Source of the DNA: Actinomycetes bacterium
Lineage (GTDB): Bacteria; Actinomycetota; Actinomycetes; Actinomycetales; Microbacteriaceae
Direction: 5' to 3'
NCBI GenBank assembly: GCA_030426515.1
Contig: JAUHYM010000002.1
Span: forward strand, 1-57,382
Length of the DNA stretch: 57,382 nt
Shown: positions 1 through 7,629 of the stretch, in pieces
How positions within the stretch are numbered: the first letter of the stretch is position 1
Layout of the letters: each line of letters starts with the position of its first letter
Position numbers and translations under genes: made by a program
The notes under the pieces: generated by a model
Told to the model about the DNA's origin: nothing
The model's database searches: none
Seen by the model: the letters and a program-made list of their open reading frames with translations, nothing else

Positions 1-664
1 CCGGCGCGTGGTGGCCGGTGTCGAGGCACACCATCGCCTTGTCGCCGAGCGCGGCGACCTGGGCGTACGAGGTGCCCCAGTCGGGAACGTCGGTGTGGTA
101 GAACGACGGCTCGAAGAACTTGTACTCCAGCACGAGGCGCTGGTCGTCGCCCAGGCGCGCGTAGATCTTCTGCAGCGAGTCCTGCAGGCGGTCCTGGCGT
201 GCGCGCATGTCCATCTGGCCGGGGTAGTTCGAGCCCTCGGCGAGCCAGATCTTCAGGTCGCGCGACCCCGTGGCATCCATGATGTCGATGCACTCGATGT
301 GGTGGTCGATCGCCTTCTGGCGGATGCGGTCGTCGTGGTGGGTGAGGGCGCCGAACTTGTAGTCCTCGTCCTGGAAGGTGTTGGAGTTGATCGTCCCGAG
401 CGCCACCCCGAGGTCTTCGGCATGACGGCGCAGGTCGGCGTAGTCGTCGACCTTGTCCCACGGGATGTGCAGGGCGACGCTCGGCGCCAGGGCGGTGTAC
501 TCGTTGACCTTGGCCGCGTCCGCGATCTTCTCGTAGGGGTCGCGCGGGGTGCCTTCGGTGGTCCAGACGCGGAAGCGGGTGCCGGAGTTGCCGAACGCCC
601 AGCTGGGCAGTTCGATGCCCTGGCCTTCGAGCTGGCTGAGGATCTCGGGGGACAGCTTCGTCAT
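1..664 (-). CDS. rhaI: L-rhamnose isomerase, N-terminal part (cut by window edge)
   Basis: The first 221 residues of an L-rhamnose isomerase of the RhaI (Pseudomonas stutzeri-like) family, which interconverts L-rhamnose and L-rhamnulose in the cytoplasm using divalent metal. The diagnostic stretch LEYKFFEPSFYHTDVP is clear near residues 175-190 and contains a metal-ligand Glu of the xylose-isomerase-like TIM barrel. The start MTKLSPEILSQLE was chosen because the reading frame begins there, and the gene lies 69 nt downstream of the mutarotase gene in the same direction. The ORF track misses it because it runs off the left edge. With the mutarotase it forms a rhamnose operon; kinase and aldolase genes would be expected to the left, outside the window. 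RhaI enzymes can also act on other aldoses, so side activity is possible. Confidence 0.9.
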   Translation of the reverse strand, partial: MTKLSPEILSQLEGQGIELPSWAFGNSGTRFRVWTTEGTPRDPYEKIADAAKVNEYTALAPSVALHIPWDKVDDYADLRRHAEDLGVALGTINSNTFQDEDYKFGALTHHDDRIRQKAIDHHIECIDIMDATGSRDLKIWLAEGSNYPGQMDMRARQDRLQDSLQKIYARLGDDQRLVLEYKFFEPSFYHTDVPDWGTSYAQVAALGDKAMVCLDTGHHAP

Positions 665-733
665 GATGCGGTGCCTTCTGTCGGTGGGTCGGTGGTGGAT
701 GTCGGATGTCGCGGGGTCCGGATGCCGCCGGTG

Positions 734-1108
734 TCAGGTCGCCGGCGTCGCGGGGGCGTTCGCTGCCGCGAGCTGGTCGTGCAGGTTGAAGACTTCGGTG
801 AGCGGGGTGGCGGCCTGGTCGGGACGGCCGTCGAGGCCGACGAAGAACCGGCCCATCTCGGCCTCCCAGCGGGCGGCGACCTCGGAGCCGGCGAGGTAGG
901 CCTGCGCGGCCTGGACGTCGTCTGTCTCGTAGTAGCCGATGAGCCGGCCGCCCTCGCCGAGGAACAGCGAGTAGTTGCGGCGGCCGCTGGCGGCGATCTC
1001 GGCGAGCATCTCGGGCCACACGGGGGTGTGGCGGGCGATGTACTCGTCGAGAAGCTCGGGCTTCACCTGCAGCTGGAAGCAGACGCGCTGGGGGGTGACG
1101 CTCGTCAT
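734..1108 (-). CDS. rhaM: L-rhamnose mutarotase
   Basis: A 124-residue RhaM/YiiL-type protein of the dimeric alpha-beta barrel fold. It interconverts alpha and beta anomers of L-rhamnopyranose, feeding the isomerase encoded just downstream. Recognisable family features are the N-terminal RVCFQLQVKPELLDEY strand-helix, the HTPVWPEML segment with a conserved His, and RNYSLFL followed by LIGYYET. Length is close to the family norm (about 104-110) with a short Ala-rich C-terminal extension. The start has a GAGGAG-like ribosome site about 8 nt upstream. It is the first gene of the operon and an imperfect LacI-type palindrome lies about 45 bp upstream, so sugar-responsive LacI control is likely. 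Confidence 0.9.
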   Translation of the reverse strand: MTSVTPQRVCFQLQVKPELLDEYIARHTPVWPEMLAEIAASGRRNYSLFLGEGGRLIGYYETDDVQAAQAYLAGSEVAARWEAEMGRFFVGLDGRPDQAATPLTEVFNLHDQLAAANAPATPAT

Positions 1109-1153
1109 CGAGTGGCTCCTCGGTGCGGTGGGGCGGGTGCCCCGCTCCGCGTA

Positions 1154-1167
1154 GTGAATCGTTTCAC
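1154..1167 (-). promoter_or_regulatory. LacI-family type operator upstream of rhaM
   Basis: GTGAATCGTTTCAC is a 14-bp palindrome with a CG centre and one mismatched pair, the usual shape of a LacI/GalR-family operator. It sits 46 bp upstream of the rhaM start. The LacI protein at 2359 is the nearest candidate regulator, but the pairing is inferred from proximity. Confidence 0.55.
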
Positions 1168-1210
1168 ATGCACTTTACCGTGGGGTGCGGCGGGCGTCAA
1201 CACGTCGATG

Positions 1211-1267
1211 TGCCTCATGTTCTTTGAGCGCGTGGGGGTGGTCGGTGCCTCAGGTTCTTTGAGCGCG
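1211..1267. repeat. Two 22-bp near-identical direct repeats, possible insertion-sequence end
   Basis: TGCCTCATGTTCTTTGAGCGCG (1211-1232) recurs as the same sequence with one change at 1246-1267, a 35-bp period. The copies start a 250-bp stretch holding only a gene tail. Short repeated modules near an end are typical of IS21-family elements, but no transposase is seen, so this assignment is a guess. Confidence 0.5.
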
Positions 1268-1280
1268 AAGGCTGCTGCCT

Positions 1281-1511
1281 GGACCGAAGTACGTCTCGGC
1301 GCTCGTGCACGAGGTGCCCGCGCCGGACGGGTTCGCCGCGGCGTGGGACCGTGTGCTCACGCACCCGAGCAGGACGTCGGGGGACGCCCTGCTCGACGTG
1401 CTCGAAGCCTGGGTCGGTCATCTCCAGCCCGCCGACGACAGCCTTTCCCAGTTCATCCGCGACAACGAGCTGGCGTGGCTCCACGGGACGATTCCGCCGG
1501 AGTTCTGGTGA
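1281..1511 (+). pseudogene. Orphan C-terminal gene fragment, unidentified
   Basis: The frame from 1263 onward is open (stop at 1260-1262) and reads GPKYVSALVHEVPAPDGFAAAWDRVL through DNELAWLHGTIPPEFW and a stop. Composition is protein-like (balanced charged and aromatic residues) and unlike the Arg/Ser-rich shadow frames nearby. There is no plausible start with a ribosome site, and it follows directly on the 22-bp direct repeats, so it looks like the 3' end of a gene whose front was lost. I do not recognise the family. The rest of the roughly 400-bp gap between rhaM and the permease remnant holds only the operator and the direct repeats. Confidence 0.35.
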
Positions 1512-1514
1512 TCG

Positions 1515-1760
1515 TCAGCCCTTCACCGCGCCGCTGGTCATGCCCGCCACTATCTGCCGGTTGAAGAAGATGTACGCGATCAGAGGCGGAATCGTGATGA
1601 TCAGGATGTTCATGAACAGCAGGTTCCACTGGCTGCCCGACTGCGACTGGAAGTTGTACAGCGTCAGCTGCGCGGTGGGTGTGCCGGGCAGGAAGTAGAG
1701 CGCGTTCACGAACGTGTTGAACACGGTGACCGACTGGACCACGATCAAGGTGACGACCAC
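1515..1760 (-). pseudogene. C-terminal remnant of a MalG-type ABC sugar permease
   Basis: The last 81 residues of a carbohydrate ABC transporter inner-membrane permease of the MalG/CUT1 type: a hydrophobic run including VQSVTVFNTFVNALYFL, a periplasmic loop, then the final membrane helix (NILIITIPPLIAYIFF) and the typical ending NRQIVAGMTSGAVKG. About two thirds of the protein, including the EAA loop that contacts the ATPase, is missing. The coding sense stops abruptly near 1760, where it abuts a rhamnosidase remnant on the other strand. It cannot form a working permease. Confidence 0.8.
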
Positions 1761-1767
1761 GCCGCGC

Positions 1768-2322
1768 TCGTCCTGGCTGTTCCAGGTCGGTCGCGGGGCG
1801 ACCACGGTGTGGGAGCGGTGGGATGCGATCAATCCCGACGGGTCGATCCATTCCGGCGTGATGGATGCCGCGCCCAGCGAGGAAGGCGGCGGTGTGGCGG
1901 GCAGCATGCTCTCCTTCAATCACTACGCCTACGGCGCGATGATCGACTGGGTCTACCGCACCGTCGCGGGACTGGCGCCCGACATCGACGATCCGGGATA
2001 CCGCACCGTCCGGGTCGCGCCGAGACCGGCGCGAGAGCTGGATGCCGCCCAGGCGACCATCGAGACGGGCCTCGGGTCGCTCTCGATCGACTGGCGTCTG
2101 GTCGACGGGGTTTTCGAGGCGACGCTGATCGTGCCCTTCGGGGCGCGCGCGGTTCTCGACCTGCCGACCACCCAAGGATCGGTCGTGACGGTCGACGAGG
2201 CGCCGGCGCCGGAGGAGCTCGGCCCTGGCACGCATCGCCTTCGTGTCACTGCGCCTGCGGTCGCGGGCGTCGCGGTCATGCAGAGCGCGTCGTCCCATAC
2301 ACTCAGCGATAATCCGAGGTGA
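1768..2322 (+). pseudogene. C-terminal remnant of a GH78 alpha-L-rhamnosidase
   Basis: About 184 residues matching the end of GH78 rhamnosidases: SWLFQV then ATTVWERWDAI, MLSFNHYAYGAMIDW and YRTVAGLAP, followed by the C-terminal beta-sandwich. The same segments occur near the end of the intact GH78 protein at 16532-19303, giving an internal check. The N-terminal lectin-like domains and most of the (alpha/alpha)6 barrel, including the Asp/Glu-rich active-site part, are absent. The ATG at 1714 offered by the ORF track belongs to antisense of the permease remnant, so the true homology starts near 1768. Together with the permease scrap it marks a deletion or inversion scar. Confidence 0.8.
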
Positions 2323-2358
2323 CGGCGCGCCGTCCCTGAGCATCGAGAGGCAGGCCCC

Positions 2359-3381
2359 ATGGCAGTGAGCGTGCGCGACGTCGCGGTCGCGGCGTCGGTC
2401 TCGGTCGGCACGGTCTCGAACGTGCTCAACCGTCCCGAGAAGGTCGCCCCCGCCACGGTCGAGCGCGTGCAGGCGGCCATCGACGAGCTCGGGTTCGTGC
2501 GCAACGACGCCGCGCGCCAGCTGCGGGCCGGGCGCAGCCGGAGCATCGGACTTGTCGTGCTCGACGTCGGCAACCCGTTCTTCGCCGACATCGCCCGCGG
2601 CGCCGAGGCCCGCGCCGCCGAAGACGGCATGACCGTGCTGCTGGGCAATGCCGACGAGCAGGCCGGCCGGGAGGCGTCGTACCTCGACCTCTTCCGCGAA
2701 CAGCGGGTCAACGGCGTCCTGGTCACCCCCGTCGGTGAGGACCTTCACGTGCTGGAGCGGCTGCGCGACAGCGGCATCCCCGTCATCCTCGTCGACCGCG
2801 AGGCCCCGGACGGCGCGTTCGGCTGGGTGGCGATGGACGATGTCGAGGGTGGCCATCTGGCCGCGAGCCACCTGCTCGATCGGGGCCGTCGCCGGCTCGC
2901 TTTCGTCGGCGGGCCCCGCTCGATCCGCCAGGTGGGCGATCGGCTCGCGGGCGCCCAGCGTGCCGTCGACGAGCGTCCCGACGCGACGCTGGAGGTGCTC
3001 GACATGCCGGCGCTGTCGGTGCTGCAGGGGCGCGCGGCGGGCGAGCAGCTGATGGCGCGGCCGCCGGCAGAGCGACCGGATGCCGTCTTCGCCGCGAACG
3101 ACCTCCTCGCGGTCGGCGTGCTGCAGGCGCTCGCGCTGATCGGCGATGTGCGCGTGCCGGAGGACATCGCGCTCATCGGGTACGACGACATCGACTTCGC
3201 CGCGGCCGCCGTGGTGCCGCTGAGCTCCATCCGCCAGCCCGCGCGGCTCATCGGATCGTCGGCGGTCGACCTGCTGCTGCAGGACCTCGCCGACCCGGAC
3301 GGGTCGCACGAGCGCGCCATCCGGTTCCGCCCGGAGCTGGTGGTGCGGGAGTCGACGGTCAGTGAGAGACCTCACCCATGA
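2359..3381 (+). CDS. LacI-family transcriptional regulator
   Basis: A 340-residue repressor with an N-terminal helix-turn-helix (VRDVAVAASVSVGTVSNVLN, residues 5-24), a hinge ending in AARQLRAGRS, and a periplasmic-binding-protein-like sugar domain. The conserved NPFFADIARGAE and IGYDDIDFAAAAVVPLSSIRQP segments are present. It probably responds to a sugar linked to rhamnose or rhamnosides, since a rhamnosidase remnant and the rhamnose operon lie just upstream; a LacI-like palindrome before rhaM is a candidate target. It is convergent with the apionate operon on the other strand, so control of that operon by this protein is less likely. The start has a modest GAGAGGC ribosome site. Confidence 0.88.
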   Translation: MAVSVRDVAVAASVSVGTVSNVLNRPEKVAPATVERVQAAIDELGFVRNDAARQLRAGRSRSIGLVVLDVGNPFFADIARGAEARAAEDGMTVLLGNADEQAGREASYLDLFREQRVNGVLVTPVGEDLHVLERLRDSGIPVILVDREAPDGAFGWVAMDDVEGGHLAASHLLDRGRRRLAFVGGPRSIRQVGDRLAGAQRAVDERPDATLEVLDMPALSVLQGRAAGEQLMARPPAERPDAVFAANDLLAVGVLQALALIGDVRVPEDIALIGYDDIDFAAAAVVPLSSIRQPARLIGSSAVDLLLQDLADPDGSHERAIRFRPELVVRESTVSERPHP

Positions 3382-3478
3382 GGGTGGTGTCATAGGTCGG
3401 CAGGATGGCGGCGTGTAGCCGGACGGCGTGGTCACTTCGTCGCCCGTGGTGCCACTCCTGAAACGCGGGCGCCGCGCC

Positions 3479-5203
3479 TTACCCTCGGGGCGTGCCGCGC
3501 ACCCAGGTGAACGGCTCGGCGGACGCCGTGACCGAGCCCTCCGGCGTGCGCACGGTCACGGTGCGCGGTGCCCGGTCGAGGTTTGCGACGAGCACGGTAG
3601 TGCTCGCGGCGTCGCGCGCGCCGATCGCCCACACGAGCCCGTCGGGGCTCGCGCCGGTCAGCAGCTCGCCGCGCAGGCGAGCAAGCGCCTCGACGGCGGC
3701 CGCGACGGGATACGGGGAGCCGGTCGTGTCGCGAATGCCGCGCGGGCCCCACTCCTCGAACAGGCTGAGCGTGGCGACCCCGGGCACGGCGAGGGCGGCG
3801 ACGGCGGCCACCGTCCATGCGGCGAGCTCGGGCGCGGACAGGCGCGCGTCGTCGTCGCCGGTGACGTGGGCGCCGTAGCCTTCCGCCAGGTCGCTCCGGG
3901 TGGGCGCGGGCTGAGCACCGGTCGCGACGTTGTTGTAGCGGGGCCGCAGAGCGACCGGGCCGATGTGCACCGGTGCGCCGTGCGCGTACCCGACCGTCTG
4001 CGCCGCGACCACACGCTGCATGGCGACCGACTCGACCAGCTGCGCGGTGCCGAGCGCGTGGAACAGCGGGGTCACCGTGGTGACGAGCCCGTCGAGGTCG
4101 CGAGGTAGGCGATCGAGCTCGCGGTTGAGCTCGGTGAAGTGCGAGCGCGACCCGCCGACGACGGGGGCGGCGACGCCGGCGTTCCTCAGGGCGGCGCGCA
4201 GCGCGGCGACCGTATCGGCGTCGCTCACGTGCGCCGAGGCTCCGGACGACGAGAAGGCCGCCACCCGCGCCAGCGGCACGTCGCGCAGGGCATCGGCGAC
4301 CTCGCGCAGGGCATCGTCGCCCGAGGGGTCCCGCACGATCCGCACATCGAGCGGAAGGTCGCCCCCGGCCGCGCGGGCGAGCGCGGCGCGCCAGGTGGGC
4401 GCCGCCAGGTCGAGCTCGACGAGAAGCTCGTCGCCGACCGACGCGATGAGCGCCGGCGCCGGGTCGGGGCCGGTGGCGGCCGACACCCCGATGCGGGGGA
4501 ACGGGCCGCCGGGTGCGAGGTCGATCACGTCGGACCCGTGTCTCGCTGAGGGCGGGCGCACCGGGTCGACCGTCACGCGCACCTGCTGTGCGACGTGCTC
4601 GCCCGCGCCGATGCGGTACGGGAAGGGCAGGGCGAGCGGTCGGCTGTACGTCTTGTACGAGGCGTCGGTCCAGTTGCGCTGGTCCTCCATCTCGAACACG
4701 TCACCCGAGAACGCGACGTCGACGGCGAGTCCGTCGTGCTCCCACGCGAGGCCGACGATGTCGACCGCGGGCTGGTGCGGGCTGATCGCCCGCGGGAATC
4801 GCGAGTCCTCCATAGTCCCGTCCGAGTGGCGGATCTGGAGCGCGTCGCCCGCGAGGTGGGGAGGATGCAGGACGACCAGCCCGGTCCGGTTCGTCCAGAA
4901 CTCCGCGCCGGCCCGCAGGTGCGCGGCCACGGTCAGCGACGCACCCTCGGCGGCCACCGAGACGACGCCCGCGAACGAGGAGCCGAGGCCCTCGGAGTGC
5001 ACGCGCAGCGTCAGCGTGTCCGCGCCTGCGGTGACCTCGTCGACGACGAGGTCGGCGGTATCCCAGTCGCGGTCCCGCACGACGGCGCGGATGCTGCGCA
5101 GCACCGGCCGGTCATCGAAGGCGATGTCGGCGACGTCGTCCTCGCGCAGGGCGAGAGACCAGCGTCCGCTGCGCCAGGTCCGCTCCGGGTCGCACCAGTC
5201 CAT
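3479..5203 (-). CDS. apnL: Probable D-apionate lactonase (D-apionolactonase)
   Basis: A 574-residue cytoplasmic protein without signal peptide. The segment SRSHFTELNRELDRLP near the middle and PVHIGPVALRPRYNNVAT near residue 440 match what I recall of ApnL, the lactonase that opens D-apionolactone to D-apionate. The N-terminal half is beta-rich; the C-terminal half suggests a TIM barrel followed by a small beta domain. Its start ATG shares one base with the SDR stop (TGATG), so it is the last, translationally coupled gene of the seven-gene operon. Neighbouring genes for apionate oxidoisomerase and 3-oxo-isoapionate decarboxylase support the call. The large ORF in the track (to 5641) is an upstream extension through the SDR gene and is not used. 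The specific substrate is inferred. Confidence 0.68.
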   Translation of the reverse strand: MDWCDPERTWRSGRWSLALREDDVADIAFDDRPVLRSIRAVVRDRDWDTADLVVDEVTAGADTLTLRVHSEGLGSSFAGVVSVAAEGASLTVAAHLRAGAEFWTNRTGLVVLHPPHLAGDALQIRHSDGTMEDSRFPRAISPHQPAVDIVGLAWEHDGLAVDVAFSGDVFEMEDQRNWTDASYKTYSRPLALPFPYRIGAGEHVAQQVRVTVDPVRPPSARHGSDVIDLAPGGPFPRIGVSAATGPDPAPALIASVGDELLVELDLAAPTWRAALARAAGGDLPLDVRIVRDPSGDDALREVADALRDVPLARVAAFSSSGASAHVSDADTVAALRAALRNAGVAAPVVGGSRSHFTELNRELDRLPRDLDGLVTTVTPLFHALGTAQLVESVAMQRVVAAQTVGYAHGAPVHIGPVALRPRYNNVATGAQPAPTRSDLAEGYGAHVTGDDDARLSAPELAAWTVAAVAALAVPGVATLSLFEEWGPRGIRDTTGSPYPVAAAVEALARLRGELLTGASPDGLVWAIGARDAASTTVLVANLDRAPRTVTVRTPEGSVTASAEPFTWVRGTPRG

Positions 5204-5958
5204 CAGAGCGAGGTCATCCCGCCGTCGACCTGGAATGTCGCGCCGGTCGCGAAGGCGCCGTCGTCGCTCGCGAGGTAGACCATGATGCCGGCGACATCGT
5301 CGGGGGTGCCGGCGCGGCCGATCGGAATGCGGCCGACGATCGCGGCGCGCGACGCCGGGTCCTCGCTGATCGCGGCCACCAGCGGCGTCTCCGTGTACGC
5401 CGGCTGCACCGTGTTCACGCGGATGCCGCGATCGGCATATGCCGCCGCCACCGTGCGGCCCAGGCCGTGCATCCCCGCCTTCGACGCGCTGTAGGCGGTG
5501 AAGTCCTTCCCCTCGCCGTTCACGGCCGTGGGGCTGCCTGTGAGGATGATGGACCCGCCGCCGTGCGCCAGCATCGTGCGCACCGCGTGCTTGACGGTCA
5601 GGAACGTCCCGGTCAGGTTGATGTCGATCGTGCGCTGCCACACGTCCAGGTCGAGGTCGGCGATCTTGGCATCGTGGCCGAACAGCTGCACGCCGGCGTT
5701 CGCGACGACGACATCCGGTGCCCAGCCCGCCGCCACGACCTCGTCGAAGGCCGCGGTGACCGCGTCCTCGCTCGAGATGTCCATCGTCACCGCGCGGGCG
5801 CTCTCGCCGATCTCGGCGGCGGCGGCGGCCGCTCCGTCGCCGTTGCGGTCGGCGAGGATCACGCGGGCGCCCTCGCGGGCGAACCGCTGTGCGACCGCCA
5901 GTCCGATGCCCAGTGCGCCGCCGGTGATCAGCGCGGTCTTTCCGTCCAGTCGGGTCAT
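5203..5958 (-). CDS. SDR-family sugar dehydrogenase, candidate D-apiose dehydrogenase
   Basis: A 251-residue classical short-chain dehydrogenase. The NAD(P)-binding motif TGGALGIG is at residues 12-19, NAG around residue 87, the catalytic Ser lies in ILTGS, the YSASK motif supplies Tyr and Lys, and the chain ends in the usual VDGGMTSL. The ADR after the second strand suggests NAD preference. It sits between the apionate oxidoisomerase (16-nt gap with GGAG ribosome site) and the lactonase (1-nt overlap). In the known oxidative pathway a Gfo/Idh/MocA enzyme (ApsD) makes apionolactone from apiose; here no such gene lies in the operon, so this SDR may do that step. That role is inference; another polyol or aldose substrate is possible. 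Confidence 0.75.
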   Translation of the reverse strand: MTRLDGKTALITGGALGIGLAVAQRFAREGARVILADRNGDGAAAAAAEIGESARAVTMDISSEDAVTAAFDEVVAAGWAPDVVVANAGVQLFGHDAKIADLDLDVWQRTIDINLTGTFLTVKHAVRTMLAHGGGSIILTGSPTAVNGEGKDFTAYSASKAGMHGLGRTVAAAYADRGIRVNTVQPAYTETPLVAAISEDPASRAAIVGRIPIGRAGTPDDVAGIMVYLASDDGAFATGATFQVDGGMTSL

Positions 5959-5974
5959 GGTCGCTCCTCCGTCG

Positions 5975-6838
5975 TCAGCGCTGGATCTCGTCGAGGTGCA
6001 GCATCCGTGCGAGGTTCTTGTCGAGCTCGTCGTCGCGGAAGACCTTCTTCCAGTCGTCCTTGATGATGCTCTCGCGACCGTAGTCCATCGCGATCAGGCA
6101 CGCATCGCTGAACGGGTTGTCGCCGTTGAGGCTGTTGGCCAGGGCGACCTGGGTGTGGCCGAGCAGGATGCTGCGCGCCGCGGCCTCCGGCACCCCCATC
6201 GTGTGCACGGCCTCCTCGAGCGACTCCTTCAGCAGGGCGCCGATCATGCACGCGATCGTCTCGACGAGCGTCGGCTCGAGCTGGGCGAGCTGCTTGATGG
6301 TGACCCAGTGCACGTCGATGACGGGCGCGTAGATCGCGCGCACGGTCGCCTCGACGATCGCCTGCTTGGCCGGGTCGTCGGACTCGATCGCGGCGATCGC
6401 GTCCTGCGGGGCTGCGATGCCGCCGAAGGTGTCGGCCCACTGCTCGGGCGTCTCGCGCTGCAGGAACACCGACGGGTGGCAGGGGTGGGCGACAGCCTGG
6501 ATGACATCGTCGCGCGTGGTGAGAAGGCCCGCGTAGGCGGCCGCGGGGTCGAGCGTCAGCACGATGGAGCCGGGCTTCATCTGCGGCACGAGGTCTGCGG
6601 TCACCGCCTGCAGAGCGAGGTCGGGGACGGCGAGGACGACGATGTCGGCGTCGGCGACGGCGGTCGCGGCGTCGGTCAGCTCGCGGCCGGCTTCCCGGGT
6701 GCGCTCCTGGCCGCCGGGCGAGTTCTCGACGTACGCGACCGTGTGGTCGGTCTTCACGAGGTTGTTGGACACCCGCATGCCCATCTTGCCGCCGGCGCCG
6801 ATGACGGCGATGGCGTAGGTGTCGGTGGCGGTGCTCAT
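5975..6838 (-). CDS. apnO: D-apionate oxidoisomerase
   Basis: A 287-residue NAD-dependent enzyme with an N-terminal Rossmann motif (GAGGKMG, residues 14-20) and a helical C-terminal domain of the phosphogluconate-dehydrogenase-C-like family (HPCHPSVF, HWVTIKQLAQLEP, GHTQVALANSL). ApnO of the D-apiose pathway belongs to this family and converts D-apionate to 3-oxo-isoapionate by coupled oxidation and carbon-skeleton isomerisation. The start ATG overlaps the stop of the decarboxylase gene by 4 nt (ATGA), so translation is coupled. Flanking genes for a lactonase and for L-erythrulose breakdown fit this role better than a generic 6-phosphogluconate dehydrogenase. Confidence 0.75.
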   Translation of the reverse strand: MSTATDTYAIAVIGAGGKMGMRVSNNLVKTDHTVAYVENSPGGQERTREAGRELTDAATAVADADIVVLAVPDLALQAVTADLVPQMKPGSIVLTLDPAAAYAGLLTTRDDVIQAVAHPCHPSVFLQRETPEQWADTFGGIAAPQDAIAAIESDDPAKQAIVEATVRAIYAPVIDVHWVTIKQLAQLEPTLVETIACMIGALLKESLEEAVHTMGVPEAAARSILLGHTQVALANSLNGDNPFSDACLIAMDYGRESIIKDDWKKVFRDDELDKNLARMLHLDEIQR

Positions 6839-7629
6839 GATGTGCTCCTCAGGTATTCCAGGGTCGCGCGGGTCCAGTCGCGCTCGATTCGGACGGTGGT
6901 CTGGGCATCCTGCTGCCAGGGCAGCCAGTGCTCGACGATCTCGTTCACGCCGCGTTCACGGGGCTTCACGGTCTCGAGCAGGAAGGGGTAGTCGTGCAGG
7001 CCGTCGCCCATGCGAGCGCCGCTGTACGTGAAGCCCACCCAGCCGGGCTGGCGGGCGAAGGCGAAGTCCTTGACGTGCACGTTCGCCACGTGCGGTGCCG
7101 TCGCGGCGATGCAGTCGCGCGGCGATTCGAGCCGGGCGACGACGTTCCCCGGGTCGAGGCAGATGCCCAGCCGGTCGCTGCCGACCTTCTCGACCAGTGC
7201 GACCAGATCGGCGGTGGCGAGCTGCTCGTAGGTCTCGAGCGCGAGCGTCACCCCGGCGGCCTCATATGCTGGCAGGGTCTCGGCGAGCCAGACCGCTGCC
7301 TCGTCGAGAGTGGGTCGCGTGTCGGGCCCGAACACCATGCTGCGGACGAGACCCGCGTCGAAGACCTCGGCGAGTTCGAGGAACCGAGCCAGGTGCGTCG
7401 GGGCGATGCCCTTCGTGCCCAGCTCGATCGTGAGGCCCAGGTCGGATGCCGCGCGGGCGGCGTCCTGAAGCTCGGTGTCGCTCATCAGCTCGAGCGGCGC
7501 GAAGTCGCAGATCTGGAACAGGTCCACCTCGAGCGCCCGCGTCGCCTCGAACGCTCCCGTGAGCGAGAGGGGCCGATCGACGCGGTCGGAGTGCTGCCAG
7601 AAGAACGCGTACGTGCCCAGGCCGATCAC
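6835..7629 (-). CDS. oiaC: Xylose-isomerase-like TIM barrel, probable 3-oxo-isoapionate decarboxylase
   Basis: A 264-residue protein of the sugar phosphate isomerase/epimerase (AP endonuclease 2) fold. It shows the metal-ligand pattern of the family: ALETYEQ (Glu), CLDPGN (Asp), NVHVKDF (His and Asp) and a late acidic residue. Placement between apionate oxidoisomerase and L-erythrulose kinase/isomerase genes suggests OiaC, which decarboxylates 3-oxo-isoapionate to L-erythrulose with Mg2+. It starts at a GTG that overlaps the lerI stop (GTGA). The fold alone does not prove decarboxylase activity; an epimerase of a related keto-sugar is the main alternative. Confidence 0.65.
   Translation of the reverse strand: MIGLGTYAFFWQHSDRVDRPLSLTGAFEATRALEVDLFQICDFAPLELMSDTELQDAARAASDLGLTIELGTKGIAPTHLARFLELAEVFDAGLVRSMVFGPDTRPTLDEAAVWLAETLPAYEAAGVTLALETYEQLATADLVALVEKVGSDRLGICLDPGNVVARLESPRDCIAATAPHVANVHVKDFAFARQPGWVGFTYSGARMGDGLHDYPFLLETVKPRERGVNEIVEHWLPWQQDAQTTVRIERDWTRATLEYLRSTS

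Noticed and set aside
2308-2313. GATAAT as a -10 element for the LacI gene at 2359
   Set aside because: No convincing -35 at the right spacing; left out as too weak.
1453-3435. 660-residue minus-strand ORF and similar long ORFs (for example 8-1564, 8881-11058, 52006-55662)
   Set aside because: They run antisense or out of frame to recognisable genes, are rich in Arg, Pro, Ala, Ser and lack domains; long open shadow frames are normal at this GC content.
3479-5641. 720-residue version of the apionolactonase ORF
   Set aside because: The extra N-terminal 146 residues are antisense-like shadow of the SDR gene; the ATG at 5203 is coupled to the SDR stop.
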